Below are positions 10,675-22,269 of a DNA stretch of 64,000 nt, in pieces (position 1 is the first letter of the stretch; the number at the start of each line of letters is the position of its first letter). This DNA comes from Oxytricha trifallax (Eukaryota; Ciliophora; Spirotrichea; Sporadotrichida; Oxytrichidae). Position numbers and translations under genes: made by a program. The notes beneath the pieces were generated by a model, which saw only the letters and a program-made list of their open reading frames with translations, ran no database searches and was not told the origin of the DNA. Location of the stretch: the NCBI GenBank assembly GCA_000711775.1, contig ARYC01000216.1, positions 62,001 through 126,000 of the forward strand, given 5' to 3'.

Positions 10675-13600
10675 TCATTACTTAGTTTCTTATATTTAGT
10701 ATTTTAGTAAGACTTATGATTAATTTTTAGGCATTAAGATGTTAAGTCCATCTAATCCCTGAAATTACGGATTCTTTTGGCTGTTTATTGAAGCTGTAAT
10801 TAGATCATTTTAGAATTTGTGACTGTTTGAAGAGACATCAATAGATTGTTGTATATGATGATTTTACAGCCTGTTTTTCTTGATTGGTCTCGCTAGAAGG
10901 GCATGATTAATCACTTGATTGTTACTTGGTTACTCTAAGACACTTGATAAGTAAATTTAGTTTGTTTCCTTTGTTTACTTAAGCATTTTCTGTTACTATG
11001 ACATCATATCAGACTTGTTTATTTGCATAATTTTCTTGGAGTTAAGTGGGGCTTTAAAGTAACTAGCAGGTGTAGCCATCATTAAATTGGGGTCTTCAAT
11101 TTAGGATCTTGAATTAACACTTCCATAAATCTAGTAGTTATTTTTGACCGAGCTGCCAACTATGTTCATTTAAGGCTAATAGCTTTTAAGATATGAGTTG
11201 GCTACTCTATAATACATGTTTTAAAGTTTAGGATTTCCTTTCGAGTAATAGTTATGATGCTTAGACATTTGCCTTAATAACTAATCTGACCCTTAAGTTT
11301 AGGAAGTTTTCCACTTGATTAAGCCTTTGGCATTTAAATTGAGTGCTTTAATTTTTGCAGCTCTTACTTAGAATTAATTGGTTAAATCAATGAGGGGTTT
11401 CTATATGGCGATAAGCTTCTTACATTAGAGTACAAAAGATTAGGTGAGTCAATTATCTACTATTGTGATGGTTGAATTTTCTTGATTTAAGGTAATTTAG
11501 GTTATAAAGGAGTCTAGTCAATTTCGTCATTTCTCTTTTGAGGTTAAAGTGAGGCATATCTGTACCCATACTATTTTGATGGGGTATCATCATCTTGCAA
11601 TATATTATTACCTGGACTTAAGATTGCTGAAAGTTATTTTGGTTCTTCTAATCTTCCCTGATTTTAGTTTCTACTTTGCATATTATTTTGAAGTTGTTAA
11701 ATTTTAGAGGAAAATGGCTTCATAATTGGAGATTTACTTGAAATTGGTTGAGGTTGAGAAAAGTCAATTGGAAGATCATGAATATCATTTTGTGAAAAGG
11801 CAATTATTCCTTCGTCTCCTCCACTTGTTTACTAAACTAAGATTGATTCACCATTATCATAAGTACTTATACAAATAATAAAACCAATAAATTAGAGTAT
11901 TTTTATTTAAATTATAATGGTTTCACGCTTTGCCGATGTCATGCGGCTTGAAGATCTTGATTTTCTTTATCCTTTAATTTTTCTTGTTTAAGAATCATCT
12001 TAGCTATTTATAATCATGCTAGGTTTATTTTTAATTTTGCTAGGAGTTAACAAAGCGCTTTGTTTAATTGCTTAATTGTCTTAAAATTCAAGATACTCTT
12101 AATTTTTCTAAGTTATAATTGATTCTTCTCTATTAATTTAAGGAATATTGGCTAATTTTGGCTTTTATTCTGATTACTAATGTAAGGCAGAGATTTTAAC
12201 TTAATTTTGCTTTTTTTCTTTAGTTTTTACTTAAATTATAATTTACTGTTACTGGTTGTTTCTCTTGTTTTATTATGGTTAACTATTTTCAACTTGCTCC
12301 TGGATAGATAGGGAGGCTTGCATGTGCTTGTTTACAATAGATGGAAGTTAATATTCTAGTTAAGCTGAACTTAAAATTTAGTTGGATTGTTACATAATCA
12401 TAGAATTTGTTAATTTAGGTAATCTTAGTTTCACTTCTGATCTGTTTTTATAAAATTTTCCTTTTTCTGCATCGTAATTAGGGCCAGGTAGCTTATCAGT
12501 TAGGTACATCAAGTTTTTTGGGACTTTAATTTCTTGACAAAGCTAAAATTTGTCATTAATTACTTCCTCAGGGAAAAATTTCTCTATTCTTTTAATAGTT
12601 CCTGGCATGTCCAAGATTTGATCGCAGCTTGGTCTCATTTAAGGTTTAACATGCAACAAAGCTGTTACCACATTTTACAAATCTTGTGAAAAATGATTGG
12701 GAATTTTCTAGTATAAACCCTTCAGTACTCTTTTATAAAGGCCTTGCATATCATCAGCTCTAAAAGGTGGCTTAAGAGTAATCATTTCATATAGTACACA
12801 ACCGAGAGACCATATATCACTCTTTGAGTCGTAGGGCTCATCCTTCCATACTTCAGGGCTGGCATAATAAGGTGTACCAGTTTATGTGTAATTCAAGCCT
12901 TTGTAATTTGAAACCTTCGAAACGTTCATATCACCTAGTTTAGCTGTCCAATCTTTATACAGAAATACGTTTGCAGACTAATTTAAAATTAATAATTAAA
13001 TCTAAATACCTTTAAATCTCTATGCATTATTCTCATTTCATGAAGAGCTTTTAATGCCCTAACCACCTATAAATAGAAAATTTATAAAATATTGGTAAAT
13101 TACCTAAATAAATACTTTCCAGATCTCATTTTCTAAAAATTCTGTGCCTTTCTTTTAATGTTCACAGATCTTCTAAAATAAATCTCCATTGTCTGCATAT
13201 TCCATTACGATACTATAAGATAATTTTAAAATGACTAAAACTAATTTTGTAAATAGCAATGATATTATATTTTAATTTACTCTTGCTTAATTCATTCATT
13301 ATGCAAATCCATTTTTCCAGTTAACATTAAATATCTCATTTTTATGATGTTTCAATTTAAAATATAACTTACCATAACGATTGAGCTTCTTGATCCCAGA
13401 ACGCTTCTTTGTAGCTAATCACATTTTTCTACTTGACACTTGCCAAAATCCTCACTTCATTTAAAGCGTTTTCTCGTTCTTTTTCTGATAAATTGAGCAA
13501 TTTTACTTTTTTGAGGGCATACTCCTTCATATCTGCCAATCTCAACACTTTATACACACTGCTGTATGCTCCCTCACCTATTATTGAAATATAAAATATA

Positions 13601-13721
13601 GGGAAGTAAAGTGTTTCTTACCTAATTTATTTAGTATCTTGAAATCAGATAGTGTAGTGTTGGCTGCTTAATTTTATTGATTATTTATGTTTTTCTTATC
13701 AGAGATGTCTTAAGATGCCAT
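10675..13721 (-). CDS. NIMA-related (NEK-type) serine/threonine protein kinase with long Q/N/S-rich tail
   Basis: ATG 13719-13721. The catalytic domain starts around residue 30: glycine loop LGEGAYSSVYKV, VAIK-type lysine in EYALKKVKLL, then SIVMEYADNGDLF, catalytic loop RIMHRDLKSANVFL, a DFG variant in KLGDMNVSKVS (DMN), activation segment GTPYYASPEVW, and DIWSLGCVLYEM. The helical LNEVRILASVKQKNVISY and the short DLKSANVFL loop are typical of NEK kinases in flagellate and ciliate lineages, where they often act on cilia and microtubules. Short GT-AG introns interrupt the domain (13580-13622; about 13000-13030; about 13070-13105) and an AT-rich insert follows YKEAFWDQEAQ near 13.38 kb. The tail of about 550 residues is Gln/Ser/Asn-rich and changes frame once near 11265. 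The stop at 10675 is approximate. Confidence 0.8.
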
Positions 13722-13863
13722 TTTATATAATGAAGCGCCTGTTGATTGATTTATAATATATTATCTATAAAAGCAAATAATTAATCAGATTTATTTAAAA
13801 GCTTGTTTACGAAATTAAAATAATTATTAACCAGACTAATTCACAAATATAATATTGATTGAG

Positions 13864-14757
13864 TCATTCAAACTTCATTATTCCCTCTAATTACTATATT
13901 TCATCATCTATTTAGATTTCATTATAATGTAAAAATAATTAAAATAATTATACCCTATAAAAATTGTTGAACAATATTTTATCTTGATAAATTATAAAGA
14001 CTTCAATTGAATCTTTTATTTGTAGTTGCATCTCTTTCACACTTTAATCTCTCTTGGTGATTGAATCTTCAAGTTCTTTCTTCAACTTAATAATGGCTTG
14101 CTTTCTCCTAAGTCTATTGAGAAAATGTGCAGCATTTATAATAAGTTCTTTGATTATAGTGGATTTATCGAAAGCTTCATATTATTCTGTATATTATTAG
14201 AATAGCAAAATTAAATTAATGTTTTAAAGCTTATTTACCAATCTCATGGTCTGGTAAATCTTAAGCAGCATGTTAGTCATCTCGAGATGAAACTTATGTA
14301 ATCTTGAAATGCAAAATGAATTTTTCCTGCATCAGCAATTGCATTTCATGCTTGACACTATAAATTTGCAATTTTTAATACTATTAGGGAAAAGAACTAT
14401 AGATATTCACTTACTCTTTAGCTGAGAAATTTGCATGACGTGTGATTCCATAAATTTCGATTTCTTAATCTTCAAATTCAAGCTATATAAAGTTATACTT
14501 GATCAAAATCGATAAAATTTCACGATTATATAATTCTCTCAAAACAAATGCATTGTTCAACTTACAGGTATGCTTTCTAATTTAAAGTAAGATAGTTAGT
14601 AATTCTTATTCGCCAATAATTTCAAATCTGGAGCCTTCATATCTTCAGGTCCATTGATAAAGTTCTACCAGTATGCTGGGGGATCTGGGAATCTTGGTAA
14701 ATTTGATTTTTGTTAAGTTTGTTACTAAAGTGATTGATCTTACTTCTAATTTTCCAT
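13864..14757 (-). CDS. Mediator complex subunit 7 (MED7-like)
   Basis: A small protein matching the MED7 layout: near the N-terminus FPDPPAYWQNF (MED7 proteins start with FPPPP-x-Y-x-x-F), then FKLESIP...IEIYGI (compare LESQGIERLYP), then MQLLMQEKFILHF and the hallmark helix IKELIINAAHFLNRLRRKQA (compare LFVHVHHLINEYRPHQA), followed by a coiled coil IIKLKKELED. ATG 14755-14757; TGA 13864-13866. Introns: 14483-14565 (GTAAGT...ATAG), a second ending near 14355, and a gap near 14190-14240. MED7 sits in the Mediator middle module with MED21 and contacts RNA polymerase II. The assignment rests on motif order only, without alignment. Confidence 0.65.
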
Positions 14758-14865
14758 TATTTAATTAAAATTATTATTATTGATTCTAAACTCAATTTGA
14801 TTAAAGAATCAAGATTGATGAAATAAATGTTAATCAATGATTATTTCCTGCTATCAAAATTTAAA

Positions 14866-15663
14866 TCAACATTAAATCTGGAATTCTGAATCAGTAAAAC
14901 TTGCTTTCTCTAATCCCTATCTGTACTCATAGACCTTTGGAAATTTCCCATAGTCTTTCTTGACCCAAAGTAAATTTCCAGTGATTTCACTATAGTAGTA
15001 AACATCAGTCTTTCCCTTCTCAAGTGTTTATTCAAAACCATGAAACTTCTGAGAGTGGTCCCAGGGTGCATCTATTAACCCTGTGTATTTCAGCATTCCT
15101 GATTCGTAATTGTAGAGATCTTCAAAGTGTTATTTTAGATTATAGTTGTAATCAAGAGTGAAATTTTGGCAAACATCATCTCCAAGTTTTGTCATCACAA
15201 GCTTATTCTTGTAGTCTACTACTTTCTGATAAAAAGAATCTCCATCGTAGGAATCAGAAAAATTCATTAAATGATAGAACTAAACATTTTTATGCATTAT
15301 TAATATAATAATATCAGAAGCATAACGATTGTTTTCACTGTCAATAAGTCTAGTTTTATGTGATTTTCTGCCTTCATAAGGCACTATTTTACTTGGGTTT
15401 TTATTGTCATAGTGATATTTCATATAAGTAGCTTCAAATTAAAATGGCATGTTTAGCACATCAGGCCACTTCTAGCCCTTCTCAATTAGTGGAATATTCT
15501 CTACATTTCCTGGACTGTCTTAAGATTTTGTGTTATCGTCTGTGATCAAACTTAGGAATGAATTTTAATAAGACTTCTAAGAGCGACTTGGACTATGAAC
15601 ATGTTCTGAAAACGCAGAGGTTGTGACAGTAGCTAAGACCGTCAAAGCTATTAGTTTATACAT
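14866..15663 (-). CDS. small secreted protein, family member 1
   Basis: One uninterrupted frame of about 265 codons, ATG 15661-15663 to TGA 14866-14868. It begins with a signal peptide (MYKLIALTVLATVTTSAFS) and has no other membrane segment. The order WPDVLNMPFQFEATY ... KIVPYEG ... DSENNRYA ... YQKVVDYKNKLVMTKLGDDVC recurs in the proteins encoded at 17.0-18.1, 24.9-26.0 and 26.4-27.1 kb: tryptophan-proline, an aromatic beta strand, a KI-P motif, a VxDY strand and a cysteine. The pattern is reminiscent of ependymin-type extracellular proteins, but that is only a guess; function unknown. Confidence 0.7.
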
Positions 15664-15875
15664 TGCTTTTTAAATATTATTAGATTTATAATTGATCAAG
15701 AAATTTAGATATATAAATTATTATAATAAGAGAATTTAATATCTTATTTAATTTTATAAATCTTTATAGTGTTTATGATTTATAATTAATCGTATGTGGA
15801 TATTAGAAATAGATATTGATTACTGTATCATTTCGCAATTTTTCATTAATTATAGATTTTATAAACAAAGAACAA

Positions 15876-16877
15876 ATGGAAACAAGTCAAAAGGCCAGTA
15901 CCTAAGGAACTATAGACAGAAATCATGGTGATGAAGAGACTAAATTCTTAGAGGAAGCAAAGAAATTTGATAAAGCAGTCAAGCCCCACCCACATCTCTT
16001 CATAGATATGAATTATCATGCTCCTGCTCCAGATGAAGCTTTGATTTAAGCAAACAGATTTATCTTAGTAAGACATGGAGTGACTGAATTCAATAAGGTA
16101 TTTAGTGATATTGTTGGAGACTTTGGTTTTGAGTCCGAACAATTTAAGTTAATGAAGGTTGATGACAGATACATAGACATTGAACTAAGACCTGAGGGTG
16201 TCAAGCAATGTGAAGTTGCCTAGGAGCACGCCAATAAAATAAAGGTCAGATATATAATGGTAAGTCAAATGGTCAGAGTTTGCTAAACTGCCATTCATAT
16301 ATTCAAAAATCATCCTGATAAGGAGGATATTAAGTTTTTAGTCATTCCTCTAGTCAAGGAAGGATTAAACTGCTCAAATGATAAATGTGGCACTTATGAA
16401 AGAATGAGATCAATCTTAGATCCCTTAATAAAAGAAACAGGAGTGCATTTTGATTGGTCTTTGATGCATACCTTTGGAGTGCCTGACTTAATACAAATCA
16501 AAGTTACCACATAGCTTGAAAGATTGCAAGAGATGTATGAGTACATAAATCCAGATATTGAGAGATGCACGGACACTGGCTACACAAAACATTTCTTGAA
16601 AATATCATATGACAAGTTCCCATATAGAATGGAGGGTCCCTATGAAATGTATGAGAGAGGATTATAATTTAGAATATTCCTTAAGCATTTCATGAGTTAG
16701 CTACACCTTGAAGATGATGATAAAATTGCTATAGTTAGTCATTCTTCCTTCTTGGCCAGTCTTTCGTCTAAAGGCTTCAATCATCAAACTAAATAATTAA
16801 TCGAACCTGCTCATATGTATAACTGTGAATTTGTACCTTGGCAAACCTTTGAGCTTGAAGATGCTCCTTAACATTGA
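15876..16877 (+). CDS. histidine phosphatase superfamily (phosphoglycerate-mutase-like) protein, complete copy
   Basis: A single open frame of about 333 codons with no intron or IES. Residues about 68-80 carry the family signature FILVRHGVTEFNK (the RHG histidine is phosphorylated in catalysis). The second catalytic histidine lies in IAIVSHSSFLASLSSKGF near the C-terminus, and HPHLFIDMNYHAPAPDEAL precedes the core. Large members of this kind in ciliates resemble UBASH3/Sts-like or generic acid phosphatases; substrate cannot be told. Start ATG 15876-15878; TAA near 16869 is Gln and the stop is TGA 16875-16877. The 3' two thirds are duplicated at 19.8-20.5 kb, where the copy is broken. Confidence 0.85.
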
Positions 16878-17035
16878 TTTTTCTAATTATTTATTTCATT
16901 AATAAATACAAAATAAAGAATGATCTTAGCAAAAGACCATTATTTATTTGTGACGATTAAATTAAACTAATACAATAGTTATAATTGAATTTGATATTTT
17001 TAATAGTTGATGACATCATCACATTTTAAACAGAA

Positions 17036-18130
17036 TCACTAATTAAATTATAGCAGTGATTCTCGTTTAACTTGTGTTCCTTTTTCAGGGCACCCCTCTA
17101 TAGAAAATTCTCCCAAATTGAATTCCTCCCTCTCTGCTATAACTTCATGTTAGAAGTATAATGACTCTTCAGTTTTTAAATCTAAGAGTATGCTCCACTT
17201 AGGTTATTGACTCAAATGATCAACCATGAGTGTGAACATAACTTCATGCTCAATCAAATAGTATTAGAATTTATGATAATATTTGTCATCAGACAACTCA
17301 TAGTCAAAAGGAACTATTCCTTAATATTGCATATGTTCGTTTTCTTCCTCAAAGGCCTGTTATATAAGGGATTTTATATCAAATTTAATGTAAACATCCT
17401 CTAATTAACAACTGCTTTAGGGAACTAGCTGTTTTAAATGTGTCATACTGTTATAGTCATAGATTTCTCTCTTGGAAAACTATAAAGATTGTATTCAAAT
17501 AATTAACATTTTATATCTTTTAAAAATTTTATATTAACAGAACACATTTTAAATTGGTAAGCTTATTAAGTTTTATATAAATATATTAAATTAGTGGCAG
17601 TTAAAGCTTGCCAATTTTATACTATTGCCCTTTTTATCTCTTCATAGATCAATGTTTAGTTAATCAAACTGTATAGAGCCTAAAGTAGAGCTTGGAGGAA
17701 AAGTATTTTAATTTATCACGAATGAAATATATTTTACAACAATTGCAAATTGAATATTTAAATCAATCTGATTTTCAAAAACTCAAAAAAATTTACTGCC
17801 AAATTTAGCTGATTTAAGTTAATTATATTTTAAATTAAATTTCTTACCAAATTTAAATGCAATCCTCTAATAATTATAAATGCCTCTGTCGACGACACCA
17901 CCTTAATCAATTCTGATTCTTTAATTGTCCGAGTCCACATATAGAATTAGAAAATCTCCAGTTTTAACAATCTAGGGGATCACTGGTTCTTGGTCTAACT
18001 AGTTTGATACTTAACCAAGGGTCTGTTCTAATTTCATGATATTTAGGATAGTTTAGGACTTAACTGGAAGCTTCAAATCTGAAGGCCAAGGTTTATCTTA
18101 GGTTTATTGAACGCTTAAAGCTTTAAATTA
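17036..18130 (-). CDS. secreted-protein family member 2 (duplication copy A)
   Basis: Two exonic blocks on the minus strand. The 5' block (about 18130-17840) encodes KPWPSDLKLPVKSQTILN, EPVIPQIVKTGDFLILYVD and RIRIDQGGVVD. The 3' block (about 17440-17036) encodes AFEEENEHMQYQGIVPFDYE, YHKFQYYLIE and QQPKWSILLD and ends at TGA 17036-17038. Between them lie about 370 bp of AT-rich DNA (IES candidate) containing an inverted repeat. A first exon with the signal peptide must lie upstream of 18130 but was not identified. The last 20 codons differ from copy B. The reading frames are open, so the gene could be functional. Same family as the genes at 14866, 24858 and 26364. Confidence 0.6.
17551..17617. 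repeat. imperfect inverted repeat inside the candidate IES of copy A
   Basis: AAATTGGTAAGCTT at 17551-17564 pairs with AAGCTTGCCAATTT at 17604-17617 (13 of 14 positions), spacer 39 bp. It is absent from the equivalent segment of copy B. Confidence 0.7.
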
Positions 18131-18538
18131 TTAATATAATTTTGAAAGGAAGTAAAAAAAATAGCTTTTCATGCAATATCTTAATAGATATAATAAAGTA
18201 AAGCAAGACTGATCGATATCAAGAGTATAATTTCTTTAATTGGCATGTGATATAAGCAATTTAAAATAATTATAATTATAATAATATCTTACTTTATAAC
18301 TTATTAAGTGTATTGATATAAAGAATCGATGGAATAGCGAAGTTTAATTTGTTAAATCATCATGAGCTTATATTATTTATGAAAAGTTTATCCTGAAACT
18401 TTATTTTATAAGGAAAATATTATTATATTAAGGAGGGAAAGAATCTTAGGATGAAAAATGTTTTATATTGTACTTTGATCAGATAAATTATTAAGAATTT
18501 TTATAAGCTTTTGTAAAACTATCGTGGTTTGATTTATT

Positions 18539-18620
18539 TCAGAAGAATAATTTGACTCTGTGGGCAGAACCATCGTTTCTTACATATTCCTTTTCTACGA
18601 AAGTCTTGCATTCAGGAATT
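18539..18620 (-). pseudogene. C-terminal stub of secreted-protein family member 4
   Basis: About 80 bp almost identical to 26364-26449, the last 27 or so codons (TFVEKEYVRNDGS...) and stop of the secreted-protein gene at 26364-27098. It is cut off at the duplication breakpoint by the TBE-like element, so it cannot encode a protein. Confidence 0.85.
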
Positions 18621-19786
18621 GTGAAAAAACCCCAAAACCTCTTAATGAGTTATATAATTGTTTATATTGATTATGAAATTTGGGGGATAAGTGTTTATAT
18701 GTTATAAGATTATTTCTTGCGCCCTTGCCTTGTTTTATACTTTTTTGTTCAACTTATATATTAAACATTTTTATATAAGTTAAAACATTTTTATTGGAAA
18801 AAATATGTATGAGTGACATTTTTTTCTCTGTATTTTATTTTTACTTAAGTTATAACTTTAACTGATCGTATTATTTGAAATTTAATAATTGCATCATATA
18901 ATTAATTATACAAATATGTACAATTATTTTTGAATTTTTATCATAAGGTATTTTCTAAGTCAATTAAATACCACCATTTGTTTTTGGTTGCATTCTTTAT
19001 CTACATAATTTCATCCAATATAAAAGTCTAAAAGTGTTAGTGGAAGTTAAATAAAGAATATGCATAAATGAGTGCGTTTTAAGGTGATTGATAGCCACTT
19101 TCATGTAATCTTTTTGTTCTAAAAGTATTATTAATTTATATAAATCTTAAATTTGTATATTTACAATTTCTTTAAATTTTTCGATACCTATTAAATATGG
19201 ACATCTAATAGGAGGTCTCCACTATTGATTGATAGAAATGAAAAAAGTTAAGTAAAACTTTAAAAAATTTCAGAAATTGATCTCCATTATACTAATTAAA
19301 TTCCATTTTGTTTAAATTGAGTTAGTACTAATTTCGTTTAACTTGAAATAGTATCAATTTAATAGTACGAAAACTTAATTAGTACTAAGTTTTAAACAAA
19401 TGATTTTTAACTAAAAATTTTACACTATGGGTCAAAACCTAATTGTTACCATGTTATAAAATAATTAAACTATATTTGTACCAAAGAATCTTTAAAAATG
19501 GAGTCTCATAAAATTATAAGGAATTAGTTTAAATAGAATTTAGATAGTTGAATTTAATAAGTAAAGCACGCATGATTATTTAAATATTCTTAGTTAATTT
19601 ATTTTAATATAGTATTTATATAAATATAATGTTAAATTAAATGAAATATTACTTACACCATGAAAAAAATAAATTAAATTTAATCTTACATTAAAATGAA
19701 ATTAAAAAACATGAAGCCCTAATCTCCAACATAACCCTCATTAATTTAAACACATATTTAATTCATAAGGATTTTTGGGGGTTTTG
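18621..19786. mobile_element. short TBE-derived element without genes
   Basis: About 1.17 kb. The left end reads AAAACCCCAAAACC then TCTTAATGAG, matching the first 25 or so bases of TBE1 (CAAAACCCCAAAACCCC then TTAATGAG). The right end finishes GGGGGTTTTG followed by ATT, as TBEs do. ATT at 18618-18620 and 19787-19789 fits the 3-bp ANT target duplication. The interior is AT-rich with no open frame. It does contain inverted TTAGTACTAA / AACTTAATTAGTACTAAG motifs at 19320-19400 that resemble the central repeats of the full TBEs. Best read as an internally deleted, MITE-like TBE relative or a decayed copy. Confidence 0.7.
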
Positions 19787-19789
19787 ATT

Positions 19790-20503
19790 AATGACAAATT
19801 CATAGACATTGAACTGAGAATTGAGGGTGTCAAGCAATGTGAAGTTGCCTAGGAGCACGCCAATAAAATAAAAGTCAGATATATAATGGTAAGTCAAATG
19901 GTCAGAGCTTGCTAAACCGGCATTCATATATTCAAAAATCATCCTGATAAGGAGGATATTAAGTTTTTAGTCATTTCTCTAGTCAAGGAAGGATTAAACT
20001 GCTCAAATGATAAATGTGGCACTTATGAAAGAATTAGATCAATCTTAGATCCCTTAATAAAAGAAACAGGAGTGCATTTTGATTGGTCTTTGATGCATAC
20101 CTTTGGAGTGTCTGACTTAATACAAATCAAAGTTACCACATAGCTTGAAAGATTGCAAGAGATGTATGAGTACATAAATCCAGATATTGAGAGATGCATG
20201 ACACAGGTTACACAAAGCATTTCTTGAAAATATCATATGACAAGTTCCCTTATAGAATGGAGGGTCCTTATGAAATGTACGAGAGAGGATTATAATTTAG
20301 AATATTCCTTAAGCATTTCATGAGTTAGCTAAACCTTGAAGATGATGATAAAATCGCAATAGTTAGTCATTCTTCCTTCTTGGCCAGTCTTTCATCTAAA
20401 GGCTTCAATAATCAAACTAAATAATTAATCGAACCTGCTCATATGTATAACTGTGAATTTGTACCTTGGCAAACCTTTGAGCTTGAAGAAGCCCCTTAAC
20501 ATT
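19790..20503 (+). pseudogene. 5'-truncated histidine phosphatase copy
   Basis: Over 90% identical by eye to 16164-16875. It lacks about the first 97 codons, including the RHG motif with the catalytic histidine, and has no start. A one-base deletion (AGATGCATGACACAGG versus AGATGCACGGACACTGG) shifts the frame near 20196. The last host bases are CCTTAACATT, where TBE2 inserted at what is the CAT-TGA stop in copy A. Confidence 0.9.
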
Positions 20504-20607
20504 CAAAACCCTTTCTGTAGTTTGATTGAGTATTTTATTGATAAAGGTAGACTATTAGTGCACACATTATTAGGGTTTTAATAGGGTTTATTTAGGGGTT
20601 TAATCTT
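20504..20607. repeat. TBE2 left terminal inverted repeat
   Basis: CAAAACCCTTTCTGTAG... pairs with 24549-24652 in reverse complement with about 10 differences and an 8-base gap in the telomere-like tip. It includes G-rich hexamer-like blocks (TTAGGGTTTTAATAGGG). Confidence 0.9.
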
Positions 20608-20619
20608 TAATTACTAGTA

Positions 20620-22103
20620 TTTTAAGTGAGTATAAAAAGCGAGTATTTTAAATATTTCACACAAACATAAGCTAGAGTCATGCGGTAGTTCTCTAAATTT
20701 TTTCTTTCTAAGTAGTAGTTTGATTGTTTCTAGCGTTACTATATTTTCATTGTTTGGTTTGATCATTGTAGAGCATGCAAGCTCTCTGAGGCCTCCATTG
20801 ATTATATTTTTTTCGAGATATTGCTCGATTCTCTGCTTAGAATCTCTCTCACCCCAGCAGCTAAAGTAATCGTTTCTTGGCATGTCGCTCTCTATTATTA
20901 TTACTGCTAGAGCCCAGATATCCCATTAAGTGTCTCCATCTCTCCAATCCTCTCTCTCTGGGAAATATCCAGGAGTGCCGTATACATTTCCTTATGCAGA
21001 GGCTTGCACTCTTTGAGCTCTGTTGAAGTCAATAATATAAACTCTAAGAGGCTGAAAGTTCATCATGATGTTCTCTGGCTTTAAGTCTCTATGAACATAA
21101 CCTAGCTTGTGAAGCTCTTCAATCCCCTCAACTATCTGCTATACTATCTAGCTAATTTATCTCTGACATCTATTGTCAGATAAGAATTCTCTGTAAGTCA
21201 TTTCTAGTAAAGGAAGCCTGAAGGCTACATGATCTTTACCAAGTAAAATAGCATCAAGCTAGATGATATGCCTGCACTCATTGAACTTTGCCTTTTAAAG
21301 AGCATAATACTCATTAGCAAATTCTATTTAGAACTTGTCATCAGCAAAGAGTGAATGAATGGATATATCTTGTAAGCATATTAGTCATCTTTAATGACTC
21401 TCTTCTCTATTTTATCTTAAATAGTGAGGTAGCTTTCTAGGCAAGAATCTAAGTCAATAATTTTTAATATGGGAATCTTCATTGCTTCTATTTTAACCAT
21501 GATTTTATTGATCTCAGAGACTGGAAAGTTCTTGACTGCTTTCTTCATTTTGACTTACTTCTACACTTCAACTCTAAGAGACTCCACTGGGTTTCTTGAT
21601 CTTCTTTTTTAGAGGAATCTATTCCCTGTAGGTTCATGAATAAAGACAAAACTTTGATTGTGCTTTTTCTTTAAGTGCACTTTAAGGTCTCTTGTATGAG
21701 AATATGGCTTCTCACAGAACTCACAGACATACTTCCCATCTTTCTTTTAATGCTTGAGATATAACCTTGGCATATCGTTGTGTATATCTCTCAAGTGTCT
21801 CTTATAAGTTGACTTGTAAGGGAAAACTTTATTGCATTCTTTGCATTAATAGTCAACTTTGGCTGGTATTTATTAAAGTTCTATGGCGGGTTGTTTAATC
21901 TCCTCCTCAATCTGCACAGCTTTTTTAATAACCTCCTACTTAACTTATATTTAAATCTCAAAGCTAGACTGGTCTAAGTTGTCATAAGTAGGCTCCCACT
22001 GAGTACAAGCGTCTCTGGTCTCTACTTTTCTAGGTTGCTGGAATGATAATTTTTATTGACTTTGCCCAAGTAATGCCGCTCTTCTCAAAAGGTTAGCGCT
22101 CAT
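20620..22103 (-). CDS. TBE2 57-kDa protein: C2H2 zinc fingers plus protein-kinase-like domain
   Basis: ATG 22101-22103 (MSANLLRRAALLGQSQ). Two C2H2 fingers are intact: CKECNKVFPYKSTYKRHLRDIH and CEFCEKPYSHTRDLKVHLKKKH (about residues 85-160). A kinase-like domain follows with GYVHRDLKPENIMMNF, IIDFNRA (DFN in place of DFG), YGTPGYFPEREDW and WDIWALAVIIIESDMPR. One single-base frame change near 21345 (within IHSL/FADDKFQ) is the only break I found. No TGA follows before the element end: the frame runs through the inverted repeat and meets TGA only at 20503-20505, using a base of the target duplication. The 57-kDa protein is standard cargo of TBEs; its role is unknown. Confidence 0.85.
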
Positions 22104-22269
22104 TTTAGTTTGCTGATATATTTTTTAATAATAATGATAAAATCTACCTTGATAAACTATTAAAGTAGAGTATATGACACTCTGGTAGATTCTTTGCAAA
22201 GAGGTAAGAAAATTAATTAACCATAAGAGACTGTAAGTTGACATATTTTATGAGAATTTTATACATTTT

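Larger units (their letters stand above)
16164..18620. repeat. tandem segmental duplication, copy A
   Basis: About 2.46 kb with the same gene order as copy B: 3' part of the histidine phosphatase (+), a whole secreted-protein gene (-), then the 3' end of another secreted-protein gene (-). The left breakpoint lies in the phosphatase gene (GATGACAGATACATAGAC), the right one after TTCAGGAATTG in the second secreted gene, exactly where the small TBE-like element begins. Coding parts are nearly identical over the phosphatase; non-coding inserts are not conserved. Confidence 0.9.

Noticed and set aside
15285-15325. AT-rich patch in the secreted-protein gene at 14866 as an IES
   Set aside because: The frame reads through (ASDIIILIMHKNVQFY) without a stop and no pointer pair restores anything better.
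16394-16576. Minus-strand frame repeated at 20023-20220
   Set aside because: It recurs only because the phosphatase region is duplicated; the sense frame explains it.
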